Positions 46,393 through 56,655 are shown, counted from the first letter of the stretch. The stretch: DNA of 64,000 bases from Acinetobacter sp. ANC 4910 (GCF_004331035.1 NZ_SJNT01000006.1:124001-188000), one strand, 5' to 3'. Made by a program: numbers and translations. The notes: a model not told the origin generated them from the letters alone.

Positions 46393-46647
46393 ATGCATTC
46401 GAAAAAAATAATACTTGCCTTACTGTGTACTGTTGCTGCTCATGTTTATGCCGAACCTGCTGCCCAATCTAGCGACAGCATTGACAGTTTGGCAGGGGTT
46501 AAAATTATGACCAAGGTCAACGGTCAACCTGGAAGTTTGGCCGAGCGTGTTGCAGTAAATACAACCCAAGCATCGGTGAATGCAGCGCAACAACCCGTTG
46601 AAGAAACGGTGAGTGTCGAAGCGATTGATGCCCCTATCGCGCAATAA
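46393..46647 (+). CDS. Small secreted protein, unknown function
   Basis: The ATG at 46393 is preceded by GAGGAG at six bases. The 84-residue product has a signal peptide (residues 1-21, ending VYA-EP). The short acidic mature part contains SIDSLAGVKIMTKVNGQPGSLAERVAVNTTQ. I do not recognise the family. It is isolated, followed by a terminator, and is convergent with dnaJ. Confidence 0.65.
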   Translation: MHSKKIILALLCTVAAHVYAEPAAQSSDSIDSLAGVKIMTKVNGQPGSLAERVAVNTTQASVNAAQQPVEETVSVEAIDAPIAQ

Positions 46648-46657
46648 TCGCAGACAT

Positions 46658-46690
46658 AAAAAAAGGGCATGTTTTACACGCCCTTTTTTT
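46658..46690. terminator. Bidirectional terminator between small secreted protein gene and dnaJ
   Basis: GGGC-A-TGT and ACA-C-GCCC form the stem, with A7 before and T7 after. It serves both convergent genes. Confidence 0.88.
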
Positions 46691-46701
46691 GTTGGTTTGA
46701 A

Positions 46702-47817
46702 TTAGTCAAACAAACCAAAGAATGATTTCTTCTTCGGAGAAGAGTTATTTTCTTCGCCATCTAAAGTCACTTGCAGTTCTTTCAACAGTTCGCGTTGACG
46801 CACCGTCAAGTTCACAGGTGTTTCCACCACAATGCGGCAGAGTAAATCACCCTGCATACTGGTACGCACAGGTTTGACCCCTTTACCACGTAAACGGAAC
46901 ATTTTTCCAGTTTGCGTACCTTCAGGAATTTTCAAACTGACACGACCTTCCAGTGTTGGAATCTCGATTTCTTTACCCAAAGCGGCATCCGCAATGCTCA
47001 CAGGCACATCCATATACAGATCTGCACCATCACGTTGGAAAATTTCGTGTTCACGTACCACAACTTCTACATATAAGTCGCCAGATTGACCATCACGAAT
47101 GGCTTCACCTTTACCGCTTAAACGCACGCGATCGCCATTGTCTACCCCAGCAGGAATAGTCACTTCTAAAGTTTGCTGACGGTCAGAGACACCTGAACCA
47201 TGACATTTTTGACAAGGGTTTTTAATAATCTTGCCTTGGCCACGACAGGTACCACAAGTTTGCTGTACCGAGAAGAAACCTTGCTGCATACGTACTTGAC
47301 CTGCACCATGACAGGTTTTACAGGTTTCGACGTCATTCGGGTTTTTAGAACCTTTACCGTCACAGCTCTCGCATGGTGCTGGCGCTGTAAAAGTAATGGT
47401 CTTTTTTACCCCTTTGACGGCTTCTTCTAGGGTAAGTTCCATGACATAACGTAAGTCGGAACCACGGCGCTGACGCTGCTGACCACGTCCGCCCCCACCA
47501 AAAGCACCACCGAAGATGTCACCAAACTGGCTGAAAATATCTTCTGCACTGAAACCGCCGAAGCCACCTCCACCGCCGCCACCGAAACCGCCTTCAAATG
47601 CACCATGACCCATGCGGTCATACATGCTGCGCTTTTCGCTGTCGGAAAGAATTTCATACGCTTCCGAAGCTTCTTTAAACTTTTCTTCAGCTTCAGGATT
47701 GTCTGGGTTACGGTCTGGATGATATTTCATCGCCAACTTACGGTAGGCTTTTTTAATTTCATCATCACTAGCGGTTTTAGCGACACCTAAAACCTCATAA
47801 TAATCACGTTTAGCCAT
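46702..47817 (-). CDS. dnaJ: Chaperone protein DnaJ
   Basis: The 371-residue co-chaperone stimulates DnaK. The J domain contains the HPD motif in YHPDRNPDN (residues 33-35). A Gly/Phe-rich segment with many glycines follows near residues 74-105. The zinc-finger region has four repeats ([32 protein letters not shown]), and the C-terminal substrate domains are complete. Length is normal. It is read leftward upstream of dapB. The usual dnaK is not in the window, so the dnaK-dnaJ operon is not conserved here. Confidence 0.97.
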   Translation of the reverse strand: MAKRDYYEVLGVAKTASDDEIKKAYRKLAMKYHPDRNPDNPEAEEKFKEASEAYEILSDSEKRSMYDRMGHGAFEGGFGGGGGGGFGGFSAEDIFSQFGDIFGGAFGGGGRGQQRQRRGSDLRYVMELTLEEAVKGVKKTITFTAPAPCESCDGKGSKNPNDVETCKTCHGAGQVRMQQGFFSVQQTCGTCRGQGKIIKNPCQKCHGSGVSDRQQTLEVTIPAGVDNGDRVRLSGKGEAIRDGQSGDLYVEVVVREHEIFQRDGADLYMDVPVSIADAALGKEIEIPTLEGRVSLKIPEGTQTGKMFRLRGKGVKPVRTSMQGDLLCRIVVETPVNLTVRQRELLKELQVTLDGEENNSSPKKKSFFGLFD

Positions 47818-47923
47818 AGCTGGCGATGCTCCTCACGGAATTTCATTTGATACTGAACAATGCTCTGAAATTGGGGGTGAAACGTGATTTTACAAGGGGA
47901 AAATGCTAAAAAATTTACAAATT

Positions 47924-48298
47924 TTAGAAAACTGCTTTATTTTTTATAAACTTAGAAAGCCCTTTAATCCAAGCATTCAGTAAATATAAAAAGGCAATTA
48001 GTCCGAATACCACACCCGCAACGGCACAACCCGTGACCCAAAGCGCGCCATTCCAAGTGAAAAAACATAAAGGAATAAACCACAGTGCGGCAAATAAACT
48101 GAGTACGGTATAAATAATGATATTTCGCATGACCCAAAAGGCTTGGGCTTGTAACCAGACTTCAGTGTCCATTTGGGTAACTTTACGAGCAAACCAATAA
48201 GCAAAAATACCGCTGATGACGGTAAATAATGCCAAAAACATGAAGACATAAGAAATCGCAATAGAGCGGCGATACTTGGTTAAACTGTCTTGCTTCAT
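47924..48298 (-). CDS. Small membrane protein, unknown function
   Basis: The 124-residue product has three or four hydrophobic segments (SIAISYVFMFLALFTVISGIFAYWF, IIIYTVLSLFAALWFIPLCFF, ALWVTGCAVAGVVFGLIAFLYLLNAW), and both ends are basic. It resembles DUF4870-type membrane proteins, but I am not confident of the family. It lies upstream of dnaJ in the same direction and downstream of the RND operon. Confidence 0.6.
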   Translation of the reverse strand: MKQDSLTKYRRSIAISYVFMFLALFTVISGIFAYWFARKVTQMDTEVWLQAQAFWVMRNIIIYTVLSLFAALWFIPLCFFTWNGALWVTGCAVAGVVFGLIAFLYLLNAWIKGLSKFIKNKAVF

Positions 48299-48439
48299 GT
48301 GCGATTAAACCTCATTACTACATCTGTGATTTTTTTAATATGTAGCAAAATCCCTAAACTGAAATTTAATAAAAATATAAGGTGCTACTATATTGAAATT
48401 TTCAAACTTTCGCACCTGATATTACTAAAATATTTTGTA

Positions 48440-51400
48440 CTAAACGGTCTTTTTCACCTTAAACCATTGTGCATATAACGCTGGTAAAAAGAATAGTGTG
48501 AGCAAAGTCGCAACTATTAGCCCCCCCATAATGGCCACAGCCATCGGCCCAAAGAAAATACTGCGTGATAATGGGATCATTGCCAGAACGGCTGCCAGCG
48601 CAGTTAACAAGATTGGACGGAAACGGCGTACTGTCGCTTCAATAATCGCCTCCCATGTAGTTTGTCCTGCCGCGCGGTCTTGTTCAATTTGATCAATCAA
48701 AATCAAAGAATTTCGCATAATCATGCCCGAAAGAGCAATGGTGCCCAACATCGCTACAAAACCAAATGGCTTATTAAACAACAGCAAGAATAATACTACC
48801 CCAATTAAACCGAGCGGTGCCGTCAGCAAGACCATGCTGGCGCGGGAAATACTTTTAAGTTGAATCATCAGTAAGGTCATGACCACGGCCAAGAACAGTG
48901 GCACGCCAGCATTAACCGATTTTTGTCCGCGTGCAGATTCTTCGACGGTCCCCCCGACTTCTAACAAATAGCCAGCAGGTAATTCTGCACGGACTTGTTG
49001 CATGGCATCGGACAATTGCACCACCACCGTTGCGGGTTGTAATTTCGTACGAATATCCGCGCGTACGGTAATGGTCGGTAAACGATTACGATGCCAAATC
49101 AAACCCTCTTCAAAACGGTATTCAATTTTGGCAATCTGGGCCAATGGTACGAAAGTCCCTCGGGCGGTCGGTACTGCCAAACTGGCCAGTGATTCAACAC
49201 TCAAACGCTCCGCTTCATCACCGCGTAAACGAATATCAATTAACTCGCGCTTTTCACGGTAGGGCTGCAATACCGCGCCCTGAATTGAACTATTCAGAAA
49301 ATTGGCTAAATCTAAACTTGATACTCCCATTTGGCGGGCACGGTCTTGATCAATCTGCAATTGAATAATTTTGCTGGGTTCACCCCAATCTAAATGCACA
49401 TTGGTGGTATTCGGATTCGCCCCCACTACGGCAGCAACTTTTTGCGCCGATTGGCGAACCGAATTGAGATCTTCCCCCGAAATACGATACTGGATTGGGT
49501 AACCTACAGGTGGACCATTTTCCAATAAGGAAACCCGTGTCCGCACTTCAGGCAGTAATTGACGAATCTGCTGTTCCAAAGAATGGCGAATATCATTGCG
49601 ATCATCCAAAGAGGATGCCAGCACCACAAACTGAGCAAAACTGGCTTGGGGTAATTGCTGATCTAAAGGTAAATAAAAACGCGGCGAACCTGTTCCCACA
49701 TAAGCCACATAATTTTCAATCCCGTGTTGCTTCGAAAGGAAATGCTCAACCTTTTTTACTGCTGCTTCGGTGGCCTTTAAGGATGCTCCTTCTTCAAGTT
49801 TTAAATCCACCAAAATTTCAGCACGATTCGACGATGGGAAAAATTGTTGGGGCACCAATTTAAACATCAACACGGAAAGCACAAACATGCCCAACGTCGC
49901 GGCAATCACGGTTTTACGATAGGTCACACACCAGTTGACCCACGTGCGAAAGCGCTGATAAAACTGGGTTTGATAAGGATCATGTTCTATGCCATGCCCC
50001 ATAACAGGCTGTGGCTCAGGTTGTTTTCTAAAACGTGCCCAAAGCCTTTGATACCATGGTGCACGAACTGGCTGTTGTTGAAAATCAGGCAGTAACTTAT
50101 CTCCCAAATAAGGGACAAACAGCACTGCTGCAACCCATGACACAATTAACGCAATAGTCACGACCTGAAAAATGGAACGGGTATATTCACCAGTGCTAGA
50201 AGCGGCTGTAGCAATCGGCAAGAATCCTGCTGCGGTAATTAAAGTCCCCGTCAGCATCGGAAATGCCGTGGTTTTCCACGCAAACCCCGCAGCTTGTAAG
50301 CGGCTGTAGCCTTGTTCCATGCGAATCGCCATCATTTCGATGGCAATAATGGCATCATCGACCAACAAACCGAGGGCTAAAATCAGTGCGCCTAAAGAAA
50401 TTTTATGCAGCCCTACATCAAATAAATTCATGCCCGCAAAGGTCATGGCCAGTACCAGTGGAATGGAAAATGCCACCACCAAGCCTGTGCGAAAACCCAA
50501 AGAAAAGAAACTCACCAACAGCACAATAATCACGGCCTCGGCCAAGACTTTCATGAATTCATGCACACTACGCTCAACCGCAACGGGCTGATCGGAGACT
50601 TTTTGTAAATGCATCCCCAACGGCAAGCTTTTCTGTAAGTTGGCAAACTCGGCCTGCAAGTTTTCACCCAAAGCCAGAATATCGCCCCCCTTACGCATCG
50701 AAACCGCAATACCAATGCCATTTTCCCCCATAAAACGCATGCGTGGCTGGGCAGGTTCACTAAAGCCACGGTACACCTCTGCCACATCGCCCAATTGAAT
50801 GGTTTGACCATTGACCAGTAATGGCATATTTTTCAGGTCTTCGACGTTATGCAGCTGACCGCTCACTCGAATTTGAATGCGGTCGGTTTGGGTTTCAAAA
50901 TAACCTGCGCTGGCCATGGTATTTTGTTGCTGCAAAGCCTGTTGAATGGCAGTAATTGGAATACCCAATTGTGTGGCTTTGGTGTTAGATAAATCTATCC
51001 AGATTTTCTGATCTTGCAGCCCAATCAAATCTACCTTACCGACATCTTGGACCCGCTGTAATTGCAGTTGTAGTCGGTCGGCATATTCTTTCAAAATGGC
51101 ATAATCAAAGCCCTTTCCTGTCAACACATAAATGTTGCCGAAAGTATCGCCAAATTCATCATTAAAAAAAGGACCTTGCACATCACTCGGTAGTTCATGC
51201 CGAATGTCATTGACCTTTTTACGTACGTCATACCAGACATCAGGAATTTGTGCAGATCGCAATGAATCCTTCGCAAAAAAAGTTACCAACGATTCCCCCG
51301 GACGGGAATACGCCATAATGCGCTCATAATTGCCTGTGCTCATGAGCTCTTTTTCAATGCGATCGGTCACTTGTAGCGACACTTGCTTCGCTGTTGCACC

Positions 51401-51562
51401 CGGCCAATAGGTTTGCACCACCATGACTTTAAAGGTAAACGGCGGATCTTCGCTTTGCGACAATTTGGAATAAGACACCATGCCGACGATGCCCAGCAAG
51501 ATCATGAAATATAGAACCAAGCCTTTGTTTTTCAGTGCCCATTCCGACAGGTTAAAATTCAT
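48440..51562 (-). CDS. RND efflux pump inner-membrane permease
   Basis: The 1040-residue protein has the twelve-helix RND layout with two large periplasmic loops. The proton-relay aspartates lie in LGALILALGLLVDDAIIAIEMMAIRMEQ in TM4. The C-terminal half carries LGTIALSGMIMRNSLILIDQIE and a matching conserved lysine region. It starts MNFNLSEWALKNKGLVLYFMILLGIVGM. Substrates are unknown. Its start overlaps the stop of the MFP gene by one base (TAATG). No outer-membrane channel gene follows, so it probably uses a shared TolC/OprM-type partner. Confidence 0.92.
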   Translation of the reverse strand: MNFNLSEWALKNKGLVLYFMILLGIVGMVSYSKLSQSEDPPFTFKVMVVQTYWPGATAKQVSLQVTDRIEKELMSTGNYERIMAYSRPGESLVTFFAKDSLRSAQIPDVWYDVRKKVNDIRHELPSDVQGPFFNDEFGDTFGNIYVLTGKGFDYAILKEYADRLQLQLQRVQDVGKVDLIGLQDQKIWIDLSNTKATQLGIPITAIQQALQQQNTMASAGYFETQTDRIQIRVSGQLHNVEDLKNMPLLVNGQTIQLGDVAEVYRGFSEPAQPRMRFMGENGIGIAVSMRKGGDILALGENLQAEFANLQKSLPLGMHLQKVSDQPVAVERSVHEFMKVLAEAVIIVLLVSFFSLGFRTGLVVAFSIPLVLAMTFAGMNLFDVGLHKISLGALILALGLLVDDAIIAIEMMAIRMEQGYSRLQAAGFAWKTTAFPMLTGTLITAAGFLPIATAASSTGEYTRSIFQVVTIALIVSWVAAVLFVPYLGDKLLPDFQQQPVRAPWYQRLWARFRKQPEPQPVMGHGIEHDPYQTQFYQRFRTWVNWCVTYRKTVIAATLGMFVLSVLMFKLVPQQFFPSSNRAEILVDLKLEEGASLKATEAAVKKVEHFLSKQHGIENYVAYVGTGSPRFYLPLDQQLPQASFAQFVVLASSLDDRNDIRHSLEQQIRQLLPEVRTRVSLLENGPPVGYPIQYRISGEDLNSVRQSAQKVAAVVGANPNTTNVHLDWGEPSKIIQLQIDQDRARQMGVSSLDLANFLNSSIQGAVLQPYREKRELIDIRLRGDEAERLSVESLASLAVPTARGTFVPLAQIAKIEYRFEEGLIWHRNRLPTITVRADIRTKLQPATVVVQLSDAMQQVRAELPAGYLLEVGGTVEESARGQKSVNAGVPLFLAVVMTLLMIQLKSISRASMVLLTAPLGLIGVVLFLLLFNKPFGFVAMLGTIALSGMIMRNSLILIDQIEQDRAAGQTTWEAIIEATVRRFRPILLTALAAVLAMIPLSRSIFFGPMAVAIMGGLIVATLLTLFFLPALYAQWFKVKKTV

Positions 51563-52680
51563 TATTTTGCTCCTGTCGGTTGCTGTGCGGTAGACAAGGC
51601 TACAACGCGATTTTCTCGATCAATTGGGCGAATTTTTTGTTGCTCATGCAGCAGATGTACGCCGCCAACCACCACATAATCCTCTGGTTTTAATCCTGAC
51701 AGTACAGACACTGTATCGCGCCCATAAGCCCCTAAGGTGACTGATACTTTATGGATTCGCGAATCTGGATAAACCACCCACACAAAGGCCTGTTGTTCAT
51801 TCGCCGAAACACTGGATAAGGGCACACTTAAGATATTGTGTTGCAAGCTACTAAAAAATACCCGCGCACTTTGCCCCAATTGAATATCTTGACTCTGGGT
51901 CTTTAAGGCAACTTTTACGCTAAAGGTACGTGACTGATCTGCCGCAGGGGAAATTTCACGCACATAACCCGCAAATTTATCCTGTGGTTTTGACCATAAA
52001 GTCACCCATGCTTCCTGCCCAATACGGATGTCATTAATGGCTTGCTCAGGCACGCCAATGAGCACTTCACGCTCACCCGAAATCGCCAATTGATAAGCCG
52101 CTTGCCCTGCTGCAACCACCTGCCCCACTTCAATATTACGTGCGGTAATCACGCCACTTTTGTCTGCAACGAGTTGGTTATAACGGGTCTGGTTTTGACT
52201 AACTTCATGGTTGGATTGCGCCTGTTTCAGACTGGCCAATGCAGCTTGATACTGATTATTTATCGCATCGTATTGTGAACGGCTCACGGCGTTCATTGGC
52301 AACAATTGCTTAAAGCGTGTCAGCTCCTGTTCTGCCACTTTCGCTGCGGACTGAGCACTTTCCAATTGCGCGCGGGAAGCATTTAATTGTAATTGAGCAT
52401 CTTTTACATCCAGTTTGGCCAGAACCTGCCCGACTCGCACCTGATCGCCAACATCGACAAAACGTTGCATGACCTGCCCAGACACCCGAAATGCCAAATC
52501 AGTTTGTTGTCGCGCTTTGACTTCACCCGCATAACTTTTTTGTTCAGTTAAAGCGGTGGATGGTTGTGCCACCATAACAAAGGGAACTTGTTCTGTTGTA
52601 GCCTGTTCTCGACTACAGCCCCAAAGGGTCATACTGGATAAAATTATAAGACTAGCAATTAAGGTCTTGGCAGGGTTCAT
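51562..52680 (-). CDS. RND efflux membrane fusion protein
   Basis: The 372-residue periplasmic adaptor has a lipoprotein signal ending MTLWGC at residues 17-22. The lipoyl half-motifs are VKARQQTDLAFRVSGQVMQRFVDVGDQVRVGQVLAKLD and a later VADKSGVITARNIEVGQVV. The helical hairpin (residues 93-165) and beta-barrel region follow. It links the permease to an outer-membrane channel. It is the first gene of the leftward operon and is divergent from the TetR gene across a 36-bp palindrome. Confidence 0.9.
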   Translation of the reverse strand: MNPAKTLIASLIILSSMTLWGCSREQATTEQVPFVMVAQPSTALTEQKSYAGEVKARQQTDLAFRVSGQVMQRFVDVGDQVRVGQVLAKLDVKDAQLQLNASRAQLESAQSAAKVAEQELTRFKQLLPMNAVSRSQYDAINNQYQAALASLKQAQSNHEVSQNQTRYNQLVADKSGVITARNIEVGQVVAAGQAAYQLAISGEREVLIGVPEQAINDIRIGQEAWVTLWSKPQDKFAGYVREISPAADQSRTFSVKVALKTQSQDIQLGQSARVFFSSLQHNILSVPLSSVSANEQQAFVWVVYPDSRIHKVSVTLGAYGRDTVSVLSGLKPEDYVVVGGVHLLHEQQKIRPIDRENRVVALSTAQQPTGAK

Positions 52681-52742
52681 GCGTTGTGCTCTTATCTAAA
52701 TGTCATTTTTAGGGCAAAATACTATGCTGTTCTTTGAACAAA

Positions 52743-52778
52743 TTTTAATTAATATACCACGTGGTACATTAATTAAAA
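52743..52778. promoter_or_regulatory. 36-bp near-perfect palindromic operator of the RND/TetR region
   Basis: The left arm TTTTAATTAATATACCAC and the right arm GTGGTACATTAATTAAAA match at 17 of 18 positions around the centre between 52760 and 52761. It lies 63 bases from the MFP start and 54 from the regulator start. A TetR-type dimer would bind here and repress one or both promoters. Confidence 0.8.
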
Positions 52779-52831
52779 GCCCTGTTTAAAGTAAATGACT
52801 TAACTAAGCGAAAGTGGAAAAATTTGTGCAA

Positions 52832-53449
52832 ATGAATGTCGGTCGGCCCAAAGATTTAGAAAAGCATAAGCAAATTCTGCTGGCTGCCAGAAACCTGTTC
52901 CTAAAACAGGGCTATCATGGTTCGAGCATGAATCAAATTGCCCAAGAGGCTGGAGTCACTAAGCTAACGATTTATAATCATTTTCAAGACAAAGCCAGTC
53001 TATTTACCTGCGCTATTGAACTGACCTGCGAAAGTTTAATGGCCACACGTCCTTTTGAATTACATGCAGACAGCGATTTTGTTGAGGCTTTTGCTCAAGC
53101 CTGCCAAATCGCCTTGAACATTGTGTACTTACCCGAAGCAGTGAAACTGGAACATTTGCTGATTGAACTGGCAGCCGAACAAAACCCCTTGGCGTTGCAG
53201 TTTTATAATGCGTCTCATCAAAAAATGTGTGATGGCTGGGAAGAGTTTTTTCAACAAGCCGCAGCATTCGGTTTTATTCAACATGGGGATATCGAAGAGC
53301 AACGCCTATTGCTGCTGTCTTTACTGCTTGGACTGCGCCATTTAGAAATTTTACTGGGGATACGTGCCATTCCAACCCCTCAACAACAGCAGGAAATCAT
53401 TCAACAAAGTATCGAGTTATTCATGCTGAAGTATGGATCGAATGCCTAG
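52832..53449 (+). CDS. TetR family repressor of the RND operon
   Basis: I prefer the ATG at 52832 (205 residues). A GTG at 52814 would add six residues, and neither start has a good ribosome-binding site. The N-terminal TetR domain reads GRPKDLEKHKQILLAARNLFLKQGYHGSSMNQIAQEAGVTKLTIYNHFQDKASLFTCAIE. The C-terminal ligand domain is helical. It is divergent from the RND genes and separated from them by the 36-bp palindrome, so it probably represses the pump until an inducer binds. Confidence 0.85.
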   Translation: MNVGRPKDLEKHKQILLAARNLFLKQGYHGSSMNQIAQEAGVTKLTIYNHFQDKASLFTCAIELTCESLMATRPFELHADSDFVEAFAQACQIALNIVYLPEAVKLEHLLIELAAEQNPLALQFYNASHQKMCDGWEEFFQQAAAFGFIQHGDIEEQRLLLLSLLLGLRHLEILLGIRAIPTPQQQQEIIQQSIELFMLKYGSNA

Positions 53450-53594
53450 CGCCCATTTTGATTGTCTCTCAGCTTCATTCCATTATCCAATTGCTAGTTT
53501 TATCAACAAAAGCTTGCGACTTTTGTAGCCCTGCTACTTGGCATTCAATTAAATCGGGGTATAGTCAAAAAGAATAAGAACTGGAGAATGGAAA

Positions 53595-56285
53595 ATGATT
53601 CAACAAATTGATGCTCCACTACGCGAAGACGTACGGTTACTGGGTAATTTATTGGGTGAAACCCTAAAAGAACATGCCGGGCAAGATTTGTTTAATCAGA
53701 TAGAACAGATTCGGGCGTTAGCCAAAGGTGCACGTGATGGACAAGTTGAAGCCGAAAAGCAACTAGAGCAGCTTTTCCTCAGCCTAGAAGATAATGAAAT
53801 TCTTCCGCTTACCCGTGCCTTCACACACTTTTTGAACTTTGCCAATATCGCCGAACAATACCATGTGGTGCGTAGCCGTCGCCAAAGTGAATTTAATCCT
53901 GAAGCCCCATCCCCTAATCCACTCGATCATCTGTTCCAAAAATTTAAAACCCATCAAGTCTCAGCCGAACAACTCTACCAACAACTGTGTGAGCTCAAAA
54001 TTGAACTGGTGTTGACTGCACACCCGACAGAAGTGAGCCGACGCACCCTGATTCAAAAATATGATGGCATTAATGACTGTTTATTTAAATTCGATCAGCA
54101 AAAACTCACCCCACGCGAACGTCAAGCGGTATTAGATGACTTAAAACAACTGATCTGTTCCGCATGGCAAACCGATGAAATTCGTCAACATCGTCCGACC
54201 CCTATCGATGAAGCCAAATGGGGCTTCACCACCATTGAGCAAACCTTGTGGAATGCCGTACCCAAGTTCATGCGTGAACTGGATGGCATGGTGGAACAAC
54301 ATTGTGGTCAGCGTTTACCGCTGCATGTGGCACCTGTCCGTTTTGCCTCTTGGATGGGGGGCGACCGTGATGGCAATCCGAATGTGACCCACAATGTGAC
54401 CCAAGAAGTGCTGTGGTTGTCACGCTGGAAAGCGGCTGACTTATATTTACGCGATATTGAAGACTTGCGTTGGGAATTGTCGATTCAAAACTGTAGCAAT
54501 GAGTTAATGCAGGCTTTGGGGGCACCTCATCCTGAACCCTATCGTGAATATTTACGAGACACTCGCGAACGCTTAAAAATTACCCGTGAATGGTTGGCCC
54601 ATAAGCTCCAAGGTCAAGATCAGGTTTTGGATGACAGTCGCGTGATCAAAAGCAAACATGAACTGTTACAGCCTTTGTTACTCTGCTATCGCTCTTTAAT
54701 CTCCTGCAATCTGCCTGAAATTGCCAATGGCAAATTATTGGACTTCATCCATCGGGTCAATTGCTTCGGGATTGAATTATTAAAGTTGGATATTCGTCAG
54801 GAATCAGGACGTCATCGCCAAGCCATTTCTGCCATTACCGAATATTTGGGTTTAGGTAATTTTGAAACATGGACGGAACAAGCCCGTCAAAACTTTCTAT
54901 TGCAAGAATTACAAAGCAAACGTCCGTTGCTGCCCAAGCATTTAAATGAACCTGAGCAAAGCCTGATTCTGCATCCTGATGTACAAGAAGTATTTGCCAC
55001 CATGCGGACCTTGGCAGAACAGCCTGCTGAAAGCCTAGGTGCCTATATTATTTCCATGGCGGAATATCCAAGTGATGTGCTTGCTGTCCTACTCTTACAA
55101 AAAGAAGCTGGCATTCAACATCCTTTACGTGTAGTGCCGCTGTTTGAAACCCTCAAGGACTTGGATGGTGCAGCGCACACCATGCAAACGCTGTTCAGTA
55201 TGCACTGGTATAAACAGCACATTCAGGGCAAACATGAAGTCATGATTGGTTATTCAGACTCGGCCAAAGATGCTGGTTTTATGTCTGCCAATTGGGCGCA
55301 ATACCGTGCTCAAGAAGAACTCACCGCAATTGCCAAACAACATGCGGTCCAACTGACCCTATTCCATGGTCGCGGTGGTTCTATCAGTCGTGGCGGTGCT
55401 CCAACCCAACAGGCGTTATTTTCTCAACCTCCAGGTTCAATTTCTGGTGCTATTCGTGTGACTGAACAAGGGGAAATGATCCGCTTTAAATTCGGACTGG
55501 AAGGTATTGCTCTACAAAATCTGGAAATTTATACCGCAGCAACGCTCGAAGCAACCTTACTTCCGCCCCCAGAGCCTAAAGCAGAATGGCGTGAACTGAT
55601 GCATCGCATGACCGATCTTTCGGTACAGGTCTATCGTCAAACGGTACGTGAAAATCCACACTTTGTGAAATATTTAAGAACGGTCACGCCTGAACTGGAA
55701 CTGCAAATGTTACCTTTGGGTTCACGCCCAGCCAAACGTAAAGTCAGTGGCGGGATTGAATCCTTACGCGCCATTCCTTGGGTGTTTGCTTGGACACAAA
55801 TTCGCTTAATGCTTCCTGCTTGGTTAGGCACAGGTGCGGCCATTAACCAAGTGATTGAACAAGGACATAAAGCGACCTTAGAAGAAATGTTGCAGCAATG
55901 GCCTTATTTCCAAACCCTGATTGATATGTTGGAAATGGTCTTGTCTAAAGCCGATGGGCATGTGGCATTGTATTATGAAACTCACCTGACTCAAGATGAA
56001 GACTTAAAAGCCCTAGGTACAACATTACGTCAACGTCTACAAGATGCGGTTGAAACCTTACTCACTTTAAAAGATGAATCGAAACTGCTCAGTAGCAATG
56101 AAGTGCTGGATCAGTCGATGCGTGTGCGTAAACCCTACTTGCTGCCTTTACATTTGCTGCAAGCAGAACTGATGAAACGACGTCGTTTATATCTGGCTGA
56201 ACGTCAGGCTGAACATACCCCTGTCGATCATGCCTTAATGGTCAGTATTGCCGGCATTGCCGCAGGTTTACGTAATACGGGTTGA
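53595..56285 (+). CDS. ppc: Phosphoenolpyruvate carboxylase
   Basis: The 896-residue enzyme converts phosphoenolpyruvate and bicarbonate to oxaloacetate to refill the citrate cycle. The catalytic His is in VLTAHPTEVSRRTLI. The motif ASWMGGDRDGNPNVT lies near residue 252, the GYSDSAKDAGFMSANW region near 553, and the glycine loop FHGRGGSISRGGAPTQQA near 589. It ends MVSIAGIAAGLRNTG, the typical C-terminus. GGAG lies ten bases before the ATG. A large hairpin follows the stop. Confidence 0.96.
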   Translation: MIQQIDAPLREDVRLLGNLLGETLKEHAGQDLFNQIEQIRALAKGARDGQVEAEKQLEQLFLSLEDNEILPLTRAFTHFLNFANIAEQYHVVRSRRQSEFNPEAPSPNPLDHLFQKFKTHQVSAEQLYQQLCELKIELVLTAHPTEVSRRTLIQKYDGINDCLFKFDQQKLTPRERQAVLDDLKQLICSAWQTDEIRQHRPTPIDEAKWGFTTIEQTLWNAVPKFMRELDGMVEQHCGQRLPLHVAPVRFASWMGGDRDGNPNVTHNVTQEVLWLSRWKAADLYLRDIEDLRWELSIQNCSNELMQALGAPHPEPYREYLRDTRERLKITREWLAHKLQGQDQVLDDSRVIKSKHELLQPLLLCYRSLISCNLPEIANGKLLDFIHRVNCFGIELLKLDIRQESGRHRQAISAITEYLGLGNFETWTEQARQNFLLQELQSKRPLLPKHLNEPEQSLILHPDVQEVFATMRTLAEQPAESLGAYIISMAEYPSDVLAVLLLQKEAGIQHPLRVVPLFETLKDLDGAAHTMQTLFSMHWYKQHIQGKHEVMIGYSDSAKDAGFMSANWAQYRAQEELTAIAKQHAVQLTLFHGRGGSISRGGAPTQQALFSQPPGSISGAIRVTEQGEMIRFKFGLEGIALQNLEIYTAATLEATLLPPPEPKAEWRELMHRMTDLSVQVYRQTVRENPHFVKYLRTVTPELELQMLPLGSRPAKRKVSGGIESLRAIPWVFAWTQIRLMLPAWLGTGAAINQVIEQGHKATLEEMLQQWPYFQTLIDMLEMVLSKADGHVALYYETHLTQDEDLKALGTTLRQRLQDAVETLLTLKDESKLLSSNEVLDQSMRVRKPYLLPLHLLQAELMKRRRLYLAERQAEHTPVDHALMVSIAGIAAGLRNTG

Positions 56286-56300
56286 TGCACGCACCTACGA

Positions 56301-56331
56301 TTGGCAACCCGAAGTTTTTCGGTGTTGCCAA
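56301..56331 (+). terminator. Hairpin after ppc
   Basis: TTGGCAAC-CCGAA pairs with TTCGG-T-GTTGCCAA around a short loop, with one bulged base. No U-tract follows, so it may be a stabilising or weak terminator structure. Confidence 0.5.
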
Positions 56332-56655
56332 TACGGCATTTAATTTTGCATCGATTGGCAAAATAGTTCTTGCTACATTCAATTTTCAGCAGTTTTTTTT
56401 GCATTGTTAAAAAAATTTGAAAGATTGATAAAAAATATTTATTGCTGAGTAAAGCGAATAAATTGGATTTATTGACTATAATTTATAGAATAATATATTG
56501 ATTTATTGCTAATTTAAAAAATATAAAATTTTACCACTTGGTATAAAATTATTATAAATCAGACTTCTACTTAATCTAAAATTAAAAATCAATGATTAAA
56601 TCACTCGAAAAGAAAGAGTATGATGTGCACAATTTATTTCTAAAGCGATCAATTT
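56332..56655. other. A/T-rich leader upstream of uraA
   Basis: This stretch of over 300 bases is more A/T-rich than its surroundings. It carries the uraA promoter and leader. I see no pyrimidine riboswitch or attenuator and no open reading frame that looks real. Confidence 0.4.
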
